From contig NC_088708.1 of the NCBI RefSeq assembly GCF_963576615.1, forward strand, positions 3,348,001 to 3,412,000: a stretch of 64,000 nucleotides of DNA, in the 5' to 3' direction. The notes beneath the pieces are model-generated. The model did not search any database, was not told the origin of the DNA, and saw only the letters and a program-made list of their open reading frames with translations. Source of the DNA: Watersipora subatra. Taxonomy: Eukaryota > Bryozoa > Gymnolaemata > Cheilostomatida > Watersiporidae. Positions 1 to 11,427 of this stretch are shown in pieces (positions within the stretch are counted from its first letter, which is position 1; every line of letters begins with the position of its first letter). The position numbers and the translations under genes were made by a program.

Positions 1-1
1 T

Positions 2-1152
2 GATCCGAGGCTACCCGAAGAAGAAAGCATGAACCAATTGTTGAAAAACACGTATCAGCCATTCTCAGTGAGGCCAGTTTCCTTATCTAGGTCAACATCT
101 TTTCTGGAGGGCGACTGCCTAGCGAAGGACTCTGCATGGGATGAAGAGAAGAGGAAAGGTATGATGCAAATCTAAACTTAATATTTTATGTTAAAGTACA
201 AAGTTGGATTAAAGTAAAACCCTCTTCCTACCAGAAGTTAACAAATACTCACATCTAACAGGCATTGCAGAGAAATACTATCTTGAATCACTAGGATGGA
301 GTATCAGATCCTCAATCTTATAATTCACCGATCTGTTCCTTGTTTAGATGCTGCCGACCACTGATCTCTTCCTTGTCTAAATACTGCCAACCATTGATCT
401 CTTTCTTGTATAAATGGTCCCAACCATAGATCCTTCTTTTGCCTAGATGCTCCAACCACTGCTCGGTGGCCTATCTACAAACTCTGAATCACATTGTAGC
501 TTTGCTCCATGGATTGGAGACATTGTATGAATATCAATGCTCAGCATCTACTCTCCTAGAATATTGGTGGAACCAGCTATAGCAAACATATGAGCTCACA
601 ATCCAATGCACTTCTATTCCTTGGCGTGATCTGATAGCCTAATCATAGATCAACTAAATAAAAGATTAAATTAAATATACCTTTTAGACAAACTTAAAAC
701 AATAATTGCAACATGAGAAAATTATCTGAAACATACTAATATTAATAATATAAAAATTGAACGAGATTCTTATTATTACTTCATACTCTTCAGTAAGGAA
801 CTGGACACATAATAATGAGCTCCTTGGTTTCTTATGAACAGATGAGAGTCAGCAGACTGACAGCATGGATGAATTGAATGAGGCATTAAGTAGATTGGAA
901 GAGGCTCATCATCTAGAACGGGAGAGATTGAGTGCTCTAAGGGCAGGCAGCATGACCAATGGGCGAAGAAGAGAGATTTCGACTGCTAGATTAAGAAGAG
1001 TAGCGAGAGAGTATGGGCGCAGACAGCACCGGTCAGAGATAACACTCCCGCAAATACTTTCGCTTTATGCTTTGAATCATCATGAGAAGTCTGTTGTTCA
1101 AGATTATGAAGCAAAGAATCATGATTTGGAAAACTCACAGGATTCTTATTGA
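2..1152 (+). CDS. 3' end of an unrecognised protein-coding gene (two exons, partial)
   Basis: Two coding exons at 2-158 and 842-1152 join in phase 1 across a GT/AG intron (donor GT at 159-160, acceptor AG at 840-841); the frame stays open to TGA at 1150-1152. The visible 155 or so residues are hydrophilic. They include a Ser-rich stretch (RPVSLSRSTSFLEGD), a charged, probably helical segment (LNEALSRLEEAHHLERERL), and a basic region followed by ITLPQILSLYALNHHEK. I see no signal peptide, membrane segment or catalytic motif. Upstream exons lie outside the window, so length and N-terminus are unknown. An ATG at 865 lies inside the final exon and is unlikely to be the true start because the upstream exon joins in frame. 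I do not recognise the family. The coding call rests on the matching splice phases and open frames. Confidence 0.65.
159..841 (+). other. intron of the first gene
   Basis: GT at 159-160 and AG at 840-841 bound a 683-bp AT-rich interval. It contains several near-copies of a short phrase around 330-430 (variants of accattgatctcttccttg), a small degenerate tandem repeat. I see nothing else in it. Confidence 0.55.
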
Positions 1153-1565
1153 TGCTAGTCTGTGAGACTCTGACAAACTCTGCAGCCATACAATATGAGG
1201 GTTAGCTATGACACGATATTCTCCGTCAACACAATTTTATGTGTTTCAGATGTTTTCTTTTGTTCTTTTGTAAAAAATGTGAATGTAGTTGGCTCTTTAG
1301 CTTGGTACACTGTTGTGACTACTTTCTAGTTGATGCAATTCTGTCTTGTACTCTCTTTTGATACTGTGAAATGCCTGCTTACAAACACGCAGCCATCACA
1401 AAAAGCATGTTATTAGAAAGATGGCAAAGCAGAAAAACTTTTTAAGTTTGCTGTAGTTGCAATAGATATCCATAAATCGTATTTACCTTGAGCTGTGGCT
1501 TTGATTAAAGACCTTGAAGGTGTGAGCAAGTCAGTCTAATTAAGCAGCTAAAGCTATGGTAACTA

Positions 1566-1830
1566 GTAAAGGTCTAGAAAGTGCATAGAGAGAAATAGAG
1601 AGGGAGGAATAGAGGAAGAATAGAAACAAGGCGAGCGAATGAGAGGAGAAAAGAGAGAAAGAGGGGGTAGGGTAGGGAAAAAACGAGAGGAGAAAAGATA
1701 AAACGAGAGAAAGAGAGAGAGGAAAAAAGTGAGAGAGCAAAAGAGCGAGGGAAAAAGGAAGAGAAAAGGTAATAAAAGGGAGAGAGCAAAGGAGAGGAGG
1801 GAAAGATAAACGAGGGAAAGAGACTTGGCC
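1566..1830 (+). repeat. polypurine (GA-rich) low-complexity tract
   Basis: About 265 bp that is almost entirely A and G on the plus strand, with irregular gaga/aggaa runs and very few pyrimidines. It lies about 400 bp past the stop of the first gene. Three overlapping minus-strand open frames rich in Ser, Leu and Phe are a side effect of the pyrimidine-only complement. Such tracts can form triplex DNA, but that is inference. Confidence 0.8.
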
Positions 1831-1929
1831 ATTGTCAAGTTTTACCAGGCATCATACTCTCTGTCTGCAGGCTGGTGAGTAGGCTATACGTCGCTGGCTG
1901 CAGCTAGACAAATTCAGGGAGCCCCTTCT

Positions 1930-3060
1930 ATATATTGCTTTCATTAACCCGACCAACACGCTCGGCCGAGTTGACCGAAGAAAATATTGTGAAAATCCTT
2001 CACAAAGCTGGCTTTCCATTAAAATTCTATTTTATTTCGGACTACTATATGATGATATGAATACAGCAGTTTTAATTAAGAGAGAAACCAGAAACCAATT
2101 CAAGATTACTTCTAGGGTCAAACAAGGGTATGCGACAACCACTAGTCCACTACACTATTTTCCACATTCCTTCATGCAGTCTTGCACATAATTCTGAGCC
2201 AATTAAAAGCTAGAATCCAGGTAAAGCACAGCTGGGTGAAGGTCTTTTCATTCTTTAAAGCCCCAAGCCAAAGAAACACAATTTTATCACTTCACTGACT
2301 GAGCAAGAACTGCAGTATGCTGATGACAATGCGATTATAGTCTATACAACAAACACCTAGAGAAAACAATAGAAGCATTTGAGTGACTTATTTAGTTTTT
2401 ATTAGTCGAAATCACAAAAACTAAGGTTCTTTTTGAACTAAACCCAAGAAAACAGAGGATCGAGCCCAAACAAGAGAGTTTAAAGCATTTTTGAAAAACA
2501 TAGCTTCAGTTATTTGAAAATGCCAACATTGAGATTAACACGAAAAATTGATTAAGTTCATCCAGCTATGGAGCCTCAGTGCCCTGGGTTTGCAACCCAG
2601 TTAATAAACTGAGTTATATTTACAAACTCGAGTTTTTAAATATAACTCAGTTTATGCAAACCCAGGACACTCTAACCTGCCATATCCAGCACCTAAAAAC
2701 AAAAGTTTTTGAAAATGGAGGGCTGAAGACAAGAACTACGACAATGATATGCAAGATGCACTATCCACACGCAGTGTGGGGTTCCTATCTTTGGGCCACT
2801 CTTAGACATGAACAAGCTGAAATGGGCAGGCCATTTTGTCTGAATGGAAGACTGTGACTAAATAGCTGTTACATGGAGAACTGAAAGAAGGCAAACGAAA
2901 GTGAGGAGACTAGAGAAATGTTTCTAAGATAGCTTTAAGCACTATTTGAAGTGATGTTTCATAGACCTCAACACTCAAGAGTATCTTAAAAAATAGAGCT
3001 AAATGGAAAACCCAAGTTCATAGAGGTGCAGAAACATCTGAAGAAAAAATGATGATGCGT
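1930..3060 (+). mobile_element. decayed non-LTR retrotransposon (LINE), reverse transcriptase 3' part
   Basis: Frame-shifting fragments match the order of a LINE reverse transcriptase. Around 2112-2130 there is the block-B-like VKQG. At 2316-2330 TAT GCT GAT GAC encodes the YADD active-site motif (YADDNAIIV). At about 2418 there is TKTKVLFELNP, as found downstream of the catalytic core. The tail (about 2810-3040) resembles the C-terminal GH-RM and WK--VHRGAE part seen in the LINE group often annotated as craniofacial development protein 2-like. Stops and frameshifts interrupt every frame, and the N-terminal endonuclease is not visible, so the copy is 5'-truncated and dead. A 90-bp inverted repeat is embedded near 2583-2667. 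Confidence 0.75.
2583..2667. repeat. inverted repeat (hairpin) inside the LINE remnant
   Basis: The left arm carries cctgggtttgca followed by aaactgagttatattta. The right arm is the reverse complement, taaatataactcagttt then tgcaaacccagg, with a short spacer around an XhoI-like ctcgag. The left arm has about 10 extra bases between its two blocks. This does not belong to the reverse transcriptase reading frame and may be a small palindromic insertion. Confidence 0.7.
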
Positions 3061-3180
3061 CTGCAAGCGAAGAGCTGAGAACTGCATAGAACTAAATGGT
3101 TAGTCTTTTAGTACAGATATAAAGTTGTGAGTTCGAATGCCCCTATTGATGCCCTTATTGCCAAAAAAGATGCAAATAAA
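3060..3180 (+). repeat. tRNA-like (SINE-type) promoter remnant
   Basis: Around 3094-3110 aaatggttagtct resembles a Pol III A box, and at 3128-3141 gagttcgaatgcc resembles a B box (GGTTCGANTCC). The spacing is tRNA-like, but no cloverleaf with proper acceptor arms can be drawn, so this is a tRNA-derived repeat fragment rather than a tRNA gene. Confidence 0.4.
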
Positions 3181-3368
3181 GAATTGGACTACAAGCCACT
3201 CAATGGCTCATAAATAGTATAGCGAGTAACCATCTAACTCTGTAAAAAAGTATTGGAAAGAGAAATCACTTACTGAATGTCTTACGGTGTTAAAACTTTG
3301 TAGATTAGCAAAAATCACAATCAATTAGGCAAGCAGCAAATATCCTTCAAAATTCTACAAATGAAGTA

Positions 3369-3495
3369 TGAACTCACCAATTTTTTTTACTTTGCATATG
3401 GTGATTTTTCCTCTATATATTTCTAAATACATAGATTTGACAATATATATCAAGAAAAATCACCATGTGCAAAGTAAAAAGAATTGGTGTGTTCA
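3369..3495. mobile_element. small hairpin MITE, mariner type (TA target duplication)
   Basis: Two arms of about 42 bp are near-perfect reverse complements: 3369-3410 (begins tgaactcaccaatttt, ends ggtgatttttc) and 3454-3495 (begins gaaaaatcacca). About 43 bp of AT-rich loop separates them. TA flanks both ends, as expected for Tc1/mariner-related MITEs. There is no coding capacity. Confidence 0.65.
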
Positions 3496-3513
3496 TATGT
3501 ATATAATTATATA

Positions 3514-4848
3514 CTAGCTGAATGCCCGGCGTTGTCCGAATAATTAAAAAACCTTTGGACAGAAAATTTATTTTTATTTAGCATATACATTTACCATTCT
3601 AATTTTCAAGCTTCATATCATGAGAAAATTGTTTTTTGCGCAGTTCAAATGAATTGAGATAAAAAAATTAAACGGCTGTAAAGGTTTTCAAACTTTTTCA
3701 AACAACAGTAACTTTGAAATTTCATATCATGAAATAAGTGTTTTGTTGCAATAAATTAGAAAAAAATAAAATGGCAAAGGCGCTTAAATGTAAAATCCTT
3801 AGCAAGTAATGGCTAAATATAGTCTGTTTTGCTCCGATTATGATGAAAAATTATTTGGTATACAATTATATGATTTTAGTTCATTTCAGTGTTGGTATCA
3901 TAAGGCGAAAATACCGTATAGAGTTGTGTAGAAACCCATAGTAATTATCTAATGCAATCACCTCATGGTAAAAATCATCAAAATCATCATTAAAAAATAG
4001 TAACAAAATGATATGTTACCTCAGTAACTATAGTTACCTATAATAACTTTGGTGTATTTGTGGTTATGATTTGCAAGAAATGTAATATTACAAAGTGCTA
4101 CATGCAGTACGTACCATGGAGAGGTCTTACCTTCGAGACAGATGTGTAACATAAACCCTGAAGCTAACTTAAATGAATTTAGCTTCCTAAACAAATATTC
4201 AAAGGAAGTTTTAGTATGTATTCCAGTACACTTCAAACTTGTAACTAAAATTTTATCCCTTATCTGTTTGTGACTCCGTTTTTACCATAACGGATAACGC
4301 TGAACTGAGATAGCGGGCAACGTATATCTATTTCCAGCGTTGTGGGAAGTATTTTGGCAAATAGCGTATCAGCATTTTTGTTATTTTGTTGTAATCAGTA
4401 CAATTACCAAATTTTAATTTCAAGAGAAATTTTTGTTGACATCGCCCTAATATGCCTAGGACGAAAAAGCATCGTGTTTTATAGTTAAGCCAAAAATATT
4501 TTATAACAGGGGCATCGTAACCAGTGGGCGTAATATATCAACTAATACGTCATTTAGCATGTACAACTGAAAGAGGCTATACAGTATTTGGTAAGAGCGG
4601 AGAATTTGTGTCCTGCGTAGCTTTGTGGTTCCTGCGTAGCTTTGTGGTTCCTGCGTAGCTTGTGGTTCAAATGCGCAAGTTTAAAAACTTGCTGTTGCGA
4701 TCTTCGTGAGTTCAAATCCAGTACTTTTCCTTCCAAGATTTTAATAGCTATAGCTAAACAGACCAAATCACAGACACACAGACACACAGACACACAGACA
4801 CACAGACACACAGACACACAGACACTGAGATTTATATATATAGATGAG
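3514..4848 (+). mobile_element. tRNA-tailed interspersed repeat, copy 1
   Basis: The 5' end reads ctagctgaatgcccggcg and is shared with copies near 22165 (reverse), 30206 and 60127. The 3' part has a B-box-like gagttcaaatcc near 4709, then ccaagattttaatagct, a degenerate sugar-like microsatellite of cagacaca units (4770-4825) and the terminal phrase gagatttatatatatagat. This copy also holds three direct copies of cctgcgtagctttgtgg at 4611-4668. No convincing open frame exists. Family identity is unknown to me; the tRNA-like tail suggests Pol III-derived retroposition. Confidence 0.6.
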
Positions 4849-4849
4849 C

Positions 4850-6860
4850 CCATCAATTCTGTGATATATACATGCGTATCTATCTATGCCAGTGGTTCCC
4901 ATCAATTCTGTGATATATACATGCGTATCTATCTATGCCAGTGGTTCCCATCAATTCTGTGATATATACATGCGTATCTATCTATGCCAGCGGTTCCCAT
5001 CAATTCTGTGATATATACATGCGTATCTATCTATGCCAGCGGTTCCCATCAATTCTGTGATATATACATGCGTATCTATCTATGCCAGCGGTTCCCATCA
5101 ATTCTGTGATATATACATGCGTATCTATCTATGCCAGCGGTTCCCATCAATTCTGTGATATATACATGCGTATCTATCTATGCCAGCGGTTCCCATCAAT
5201 TCTGTGATATATACATGCGTATCTATCTATGCCAGCGGTTCCCATCAATTCTGTGATATATACATGCGTATCTATCTATGCCAGCGGTTCCCATCAATTC
5301 TGTGATATATACATGCGTATCTATCTATGCCAGCGGTTCCCATCAATTCTGTGATATATACATGCGTATCTATCTATGCCAGCGGTTCCCATCAATTCTG
5401 TGATATATACATGCGTATCTATCTATGCCAGCGGTTCCCATCAATTCTGTGATATATACATGCGTATCTATCTATGCCAGTGGTTCCCATCAATTCTGTG
5501 ATATATACATGCGTATCTATCTATGCCAGTGGTTCCCATCAATTCTGTGATATATACATGCGTATCTATCTATGCCAGTGGTTCCCATCAATTCTGTGAT
5601 ATATACATGCGTATCTATCTATGCCAGTGGTTCCCATCAATTCTGTGATATATACATGCGTATCTATCTATGCCAGTGGTTCCCATCAATTCTGTGATAT
5701 ATACATGCGTATCTATCTATGCCAGTGGTTCCCATCAATTCTGTGATATATACATGCGTATCTATCTATGCCAGTGGTTCCCATCAATTCTGTGATATAT
5801 ACATGCGTATCTATCTATGCCAGTGGTTCCCATCAATTCTGTGATATATACATGCGTATCTATCTATGCCAGTGGTTCCCATCAATTCTGTGATATATAC
5901 ATGCGTATCTATCTATGCCAGTGGTTCCCATCAATTCTGTGATATATACATGCGTATCTATCTATGCCAGTGGTTCCCATCAATTCTGTGATATATACAT
6001 GCGTATCTATCTATGCCAGTGGTTCCCATCAATTCTGTGATATATACATGCGTATCTATCTATGCCAGTGGTTCCCATCAATTCTGTGATATATACATGC
6101 GTATCTATCTATGCCAGTGGTTCCCATCAATTCTGTGATATATACATGCGTATCTATCTATGCCAGTGGTTCCCATCAATTCTGTGATATATACATGCGT
6201 ATCTATCTATGCCAGTGGTTCCCATCAATTCTGTGATATATACATGCGTATCTATCTATGCCAGTGGTTCCCATCAATTCTGTGATATATACATGCGTAT
6301 CTATCTATGCCAGTGGTTCCCATCAATTCTGTGATATATACATGCGTATCTATCTATGCCAGTGGTTCCCATCAATTCTGTGATATATACATGCGTATCT
6401 ATCTATGCCAGTGGTTCCCATCAATTCTGTGATATATACATGCGTATCTATCTATGCCAGTGGTTCCCATCAATTCTGTGATATATACATGCGTATCTAT
6501 CTATGCCAGTGGTTCCCATCAATTCTGTGATATATACATGCGTATCTATCTATGCCAGTGGTTCCCATCAATTCTGTGATATATACATGCGTATCTATCT
6601 ATGCCAGTGGTTCCCATCAATTCTGTGATATATACATGCGTATCTATCTATGCCAGTGGTTCCCATCAATTCTGTGATATATACATGCGTATCTATCTAT
6701 GCCAGTGGTTCCCATCAATTCTGTGATATATACATGCGTATCTATCTATGCCAGTGGTTCCCATCAATTCTGTGATATATACATGCGTATCTATCTATGC
6801 CAGTGGTTCCCATCAATTCTGTGATATATACATGCGTATCTATCTATGCCAGTGGTTCCC
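4850..6860. repeat. 49-bp satellite, exactly 41 units
   Basis: The unit runs from catcaattctgtgatatata to ctatgccagtggttcc with a 49-bp period. The distance from the first ccc (4849-4851) to the last (6858-6860) is 2009 bp, or 41 x 49. Units are nearly identical. The only obvious variant is T to C in cagtggttccc, found in ten consecutive units (3 to 12, about 4990-5432). The last 11 bases of each unit (cagtggttccc) equal the terminus of the hAT transposon that starts at 6850, so the array is a tandem duplication of the target/transposon junction. Confidence 0.95.
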
Positions 6861-9566
6861 AACCTCTTTTTTGCTTTTACCCTTTTGCAAAATTTTCAAA
6901 TACAAATTCCCCCCTGGAAAATGTGAAGTGTGAACCTATACTATATTGTATTCACTGAAAAGGCTAAACAGGTACATATATGTAGGTCAGCAGCATATAT
7001 ACATGTATTTATTTGTTAAATAACTGGGAGTAGCATATATAGTAATAAATCACGTCAATATTATTGTTATTCCGGTACACTCAATGGGTGTGGGGTGAAA
7101 TTATAAATTTTAATGAGGCCGCTCCTGCTGATCCTCCTCTGTGCAAGTTTACACAAATCAGGTTTTGTTTTTTATAATGCACATCTTAAGTCGCTCGCAA
7201 GGTCAAGTCGATTTCTTTTCTTTTTTTAAGGTGCAGCATTGATGAAAATCCTACTTGGCGTAGGTAGGTACAGCTAAATGGCATCAAAAACTTTATTGCC
7301 TTTTCAGCAATGAGTAGAGAAATTTTTCTTGCTGAGAGCCAAAACTGGTCAATAGACGATCTGAGATCATCATTCAGTGCAGAAATGTTGACCAACTTAA
7401 CAAACTCCTATTGTAGCTCCTCTGGAATTTCTTCAACAGCGCGTTGAAATGGATTTCGTGTGATGTTGAGCATCTTCTTTTTTTCTGAAGGTAGCTCAGG
7501 GAAGTAGCATCAAAATTCTGTTATGAGATCAGACAGGTGTTCAGTAATAGTTGCCACTAGACAACCAGGTGCAGGTTTTGTCATCCAATAAATCAGTGAG
7601 TGTGGGAAAGGATACCGTGTTCCCAGTGCAGGTTTGTGTATGCCACAGTACCAGCTTTGTTTTGAAAGCATCAATGCTGTCATGAAAGACAAGGAAATGA
7701 TGATTGCTCCCTTGTAATTTCAAGTTCAACGTGTTTAGCGAAGCATATGTATTAACCAGGTATTCAGTTTCAAATACATAGTTATCAGCTTTCATGGCTG
7801 CTAAAAGTTCATGTTGGCCTTTACTTTCATGAAATTTCATAACCTCGGACACGTAGCTCGAAGAGCCTGTCTAACATGTTTCCCTTGGACAACCACCTCA
7901 CTTCAGTATGAAATAACAAAGTGGTAAACACGACATCACTTTCTGAACATAGTGCTGAGAACAATCTGGTATTTAGTGTTGATGCTTTGATGTAGTAATT
8001 CACAACTTTTATGTTCCCATCAAAGTTTGATTTCAACGCTTGTGGAAGAGTTTTTGATGCCAATGCTTCATGGTGAATGAAGCAATGCACTCGTTCTATA
8101 TCAGGGTTCTTCTGCTTGATCTGTTTTACAAAGCCTGATCTACAATCTAACATAGCAGGTGTTCCATCAGTGCATACACTTATTAACTTATTACACTTAT
8201 TATCCTAACCTAACTTGGCCTTTTTAAGGAAATTTTCAACTATTTTCAACACATCTCTTGCTGAAGTTGTTCTAAGCAAGGGCTGACAAAACAGAAACTC
8301 ATGTGTCATGCACATATCTACCATACACCAATAGCTAGGAAAGACTGGCAACATCAGTTGACTCATCAAGTTGTATGGCCCAAAATGGGGGATGCTTTAA
8401 TCTTAGCAATTACTTTCTCTTCAATATTTGCTGCAATGTCATCAATGCGTCGCTTCACAGCGTTGTTGGATGGTGGGAGGTCTTAAAATTTTTGCCCAGC
8501 TGGTTTTCCAAGTACTATTGATGCGCAGTCTAACACACATGGTTTGTTCAGAGTCTCTCCTATTGTATGTGGCTTTTTACACTGAGCAGTACGGTAGGAA
8601 AAGGCGTATGAAGCTGTAATAAGTACATTACTATGAGCATAGAGGTCTCCACTTGCATCAAGTCTACTTCTCTTTACTTGCCGCTCTTTGGACTAAAAGT
8701 AATCCTGGTCGTTCTCAGCTAGTGCGGGGTGAATTTTTTGCGAGTGTTGCTTCAACTGAAATGGTTCCATGGAGTCATTTGAGAAAGTTTTCAGGAATAT
8801 CACATATTGCGGAAGCCAAAGACCGTTTTTCATAAGATACGAAAACCCATGTTCCAAGTAACTCTCAGTGTACATTCGTTTCTTTACCTTTGACATCTTG
8901 CACTAATTAATGGTTGTAAAAATAAAGCGGTGGCTGAAAAATATTATAAACGATCTAGTATCTGTTTGTACAATAATAATCATCTGTGACTGCATTAATA
9001 TTTTTTATTTGATCTACTACTATTAGATGCATGATTATGTGACTTATTTGCAGAAAAGCAAGTAAGACATAACATGAGTGATAATAGGAAACAATAATGA
9101 GAGCATATATGTAATTATACTTGTACAAAGAATCTTACAGATTTTTTCTTTTACGTGTGATGCAGTAGCTGATAAGTGGGTGCGTCCTTGTCAAATACAT
9201 GTGCACTTTGAGCAGCGCAATTTCAAACTAAGCCTTAGTTTGACCTTAGTTACTAAGGTCATTAATTAAGGTCAAGCTGGTTTATTGGATTTTTTCCAAA
9301 TTGTTGGCAAAAATTATTACACTTACAGTACCTACATGCAGACTGTATTACAATGAGTGTACAGTAAAAGGTACTTGATCTACTACCCAAGCCAGAAAAT
9401 ACATGTGATAGATGAAGAAGGAGAACAGAAAACACATCTAGGATTTTGTTAAGGCTTAAAAGCACGTTCACAAAATGCGAAATTATAAAAACTAAAATTC
9501 CCCCCTTTAAAATGCCAAATTCCCCCCTGGGGGAGGGGGGGAATTCCCCCAGGTTGGGAACCACTG
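6850..9566 (-). mobile_element. hAT-superfamily DNA transposon, full length with perfect 8-bp target duplication
   Basis: Terminal inverted repeats begin cagtggttcccaacct at 6850 and end with its exact complement at 9566. The host octamer atctatgc flanks both ends (6842-6849 and 9567-9574), the 8-bp target duplication typical of hAT elements. The element is 2717 bp. A minus-strand transposase remnant occupies the interior, and C-rich runs lie just inside both ends. The left end has seeded the adjoining 49-bp satellite. Boundaries are certain; mobility is not expected because the transposase is broken. Confidence 0.93.
7186..8896 (-). pseudogene. hAT transposase pseudogene (BED finger, ZBED5/SCAND3-like clade)
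   Basis: Read on the minus strand from 8896, the N-terminus (MSKVKKRMYTESYLEHGF) is followed by a BED-type zinc finger region. Its His pair survives (LKQHSQKIH), but both Cys positions are replaced (PQYVIFL where CxxC is expected). Further fragments at 8153-7827 (VHCFIHHEALASKTLP; HTEVRWLSKGNMLDRLFEL) and 7852-7541 (LNTLNLKLQG, VNAF-like region) match the RNase H-fold and C-terminal parts of ZBED5/SCAND3/FAM200-like hAT transposases. Stops and frame breaks separate the pieces. The protein is therefore inactive by both metal-site loss and truncation. Confidence 0.85.
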
Positions 9567-9574
9567 ATCTATGC

Positions 9575-10480
9575 AAATCTCAATGTTTGTCTCTTTGTTA
9601 AACCCTGTGTCCAGTTATAGCAATTAAAATCTAGCGCAGGGATGGCCAAATGATTTTGGCCATGATCCGTTACAGCCAAATCTGACACATTAATGATCCA
9701 CAATGAGCTGAAGATGTGCATTTTTATTTTTTACTGTATATAAGCATTCAATTACTTATGCACATGTTAAAACAAGGCCTCAAATACGATTTGAAAAAAT
9801 TTTGCTTATAGAAATAATTTGACTATAAATCAGTGAATGAATGCGCTGCAATAAATATGTCTGATATCAGTGAGAAAAAATGATGAGTGGGCTTTGACTT
9901 CACAATAGTATTAAAACGCGGTCTTTTGCTACTTCCAGCGACTCTTAAAGTTCATGAAGATGAGTATTTGTGAGGCGTGTCCTATGATTGCTTTTTAAAA
10001 AATTTATTGCTGAAAACAATGAATTTACTAAAATTTTAAGAAAAGTTTACAAAAACATTTTTTAAATCAAGTTTAAAAAAATACTTAAAAAAATTTTTTG
10101 ACAGGCAACTTGAAAGATTCACAAAAAACTATAAAGATCCAGATGCGGATCTAGATCCGCCATTTGGCCATAGCTGATCTAGCGCGTCACTGCATTTGGT
10201 CTAGAGACCTCCAGATTTAGAGGCAGCAAATTAACCATTAAGCTACCCAGAATAGATTCATGGGGCAAATAGTCATTACATTGGTTAAGATACTCATGCT
10301 TGAAACGCTTGCTTGGGGTTAAGAACTCGCACTGTTGATCGTTACGTGTAGAGATTGGTAAGCTGGCCCAAAACGTGGGCATTGTTTTAGTCAAATTTTT
10401 TAATAATGATCTAGCTTTCCATGTAAGTTAATCAAATTAATTAGGTAATTATTCCATCACCCTGGGCATTCGCCTAGTAT
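9575..10480 (-). mobile_element. tRNA-tailed interspersed repeat, copy 2 (interrupted)
   Basis: In reverse orientation this repeats the family tail: the complement reads ttttaattgctataactgg, then a degenerate cagac tract and gagatttgcatagat next to the hAT target duplication. Past the inserted hAT MITE, the complement of 10185-10265 contains tagcttaatggttaa (A-box-like) and ggtctctagacc (B-box-like). Near 10455 gggcattcgcctagta is a decayed family 5' end. Removing the 9637-10176 insertion and one octamer restores a continuous repeat. Confidence 0.5.
9637..10176. mobile_element. non-autonomous hAT MITE with perfect 8-bp target duplication
   Basis: Ends are cagggatggccaaatg (9637) and the complement of cagctatggccaaatgg (ending 10176). 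The octamer atctagcg is present at 9629-9636 and again at 10177-10184. The 540-bp interior is AT-rich with gatcc-rich subterminal sequence and no transposase. It sits inside tRNA-tailed repeat copy 2. Confidence 0.9.
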
Positions 10481-11427
10481 ATATATAGGCTATAGCTGAG
10501 ATTATTGCGGAAATCTAAGGTGAAAGTTTTATACCAAAGCCGAAAGTTCAAACCAGCTGGCTAAGATGAGTTTGCATGATTTATACCAAAAGAGTAAAAT
10601 AATTCAAATGTAAGTGTTTAATAGGTTTCTAGCACATGACTCTATAGCACATTTGTACATTGACGGACCTAGTCTTACTAAACCTCATCACGAATCTCAG
10701 CAAGTCAATCTAAAAGAATGTTGTATTACATCAATTACATGTAGCCTATTGTACAAGTTGTATTACCTACAATTTTCTTATGTACAGGTAGAATTCCTGT
10801 ACAAGTAGAATATGTTAAAAGCTTTAATTCAAGACAAACAGATCGCAAGATGAAAGTGAAGCAAACTGGACAATCTTAGAATGAGGTTTATAAATAAGTA
10901 AAGAAATAGTTTACTATTCTAGACGCGGTACCAAACAAGTCATGAATTTATCATTTTTACTTTACATCTGTGTACTTTGAACCAGACTCAAGTCACTGAT
11001 ACAGAATCACAGAATTAAGGTAAAACCAATGTCTTTTTCTTGCTATCACATGATTATCTCGTGCTCAAAGAGCTGTTACTTTATTAGTTTGTTTTACCTC
11101 AAAATTTTATTTAAACGTCGCCTCTGTGAGAGCTCTAGCTTTGAGAGAAATAAAACTGCTGCTATACAGCATCACACCACCTATTAGCTGAAAGGAAACA
11201 TCGTTGAAGTTTATCCTGCTAATGACAAAGAGAACGGTGATAAAAATTCGATATGATAACTCTTCAGATGCAAGGTATAACCTTAGAAGCCAAAATCATT
11301 AATTTAATCAAAGTACCAGTCATTATAATACGGTGCATTACACCACGCTGAGTTGTTAACAAGACGATTCCATGAATGTGATATGAAACATAGACAAACA
11401 GATATAAGTCAATGCTGTTATTAAGTC
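10481..11427. other. gene-free AT-rich stretch
   Basis: About 0.95 kb between the repeat nest and the 30-bp minisatellite. I see no open frame with coding character, no recognisable repeat ends and no RNA gene. On the minus strand an ATTAAA near 11300 could be a late poly(A) signal for PFDN4, but this is weak. Confidence 0.4.

Noticed and set aside
1540..1838. Ser/Leu/Phe-rich minus-strand proteins
   Set aside because: Three overlapping frames through a polypurine tract; compositional artefact.
4850..6860. CRISPR array
   Set aside because: The 49-bp units are contiguous with no variable spacers, the surrounding genes are spliced animal genes, and the unit is explained by the hAT junction.
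7186..8900. Functional domesticated BED-finger gene
   Set aside because: Both zinc-binding Cys are lost, frames are broken, and the sequence lies inside intact hAT termini with a target duplication.
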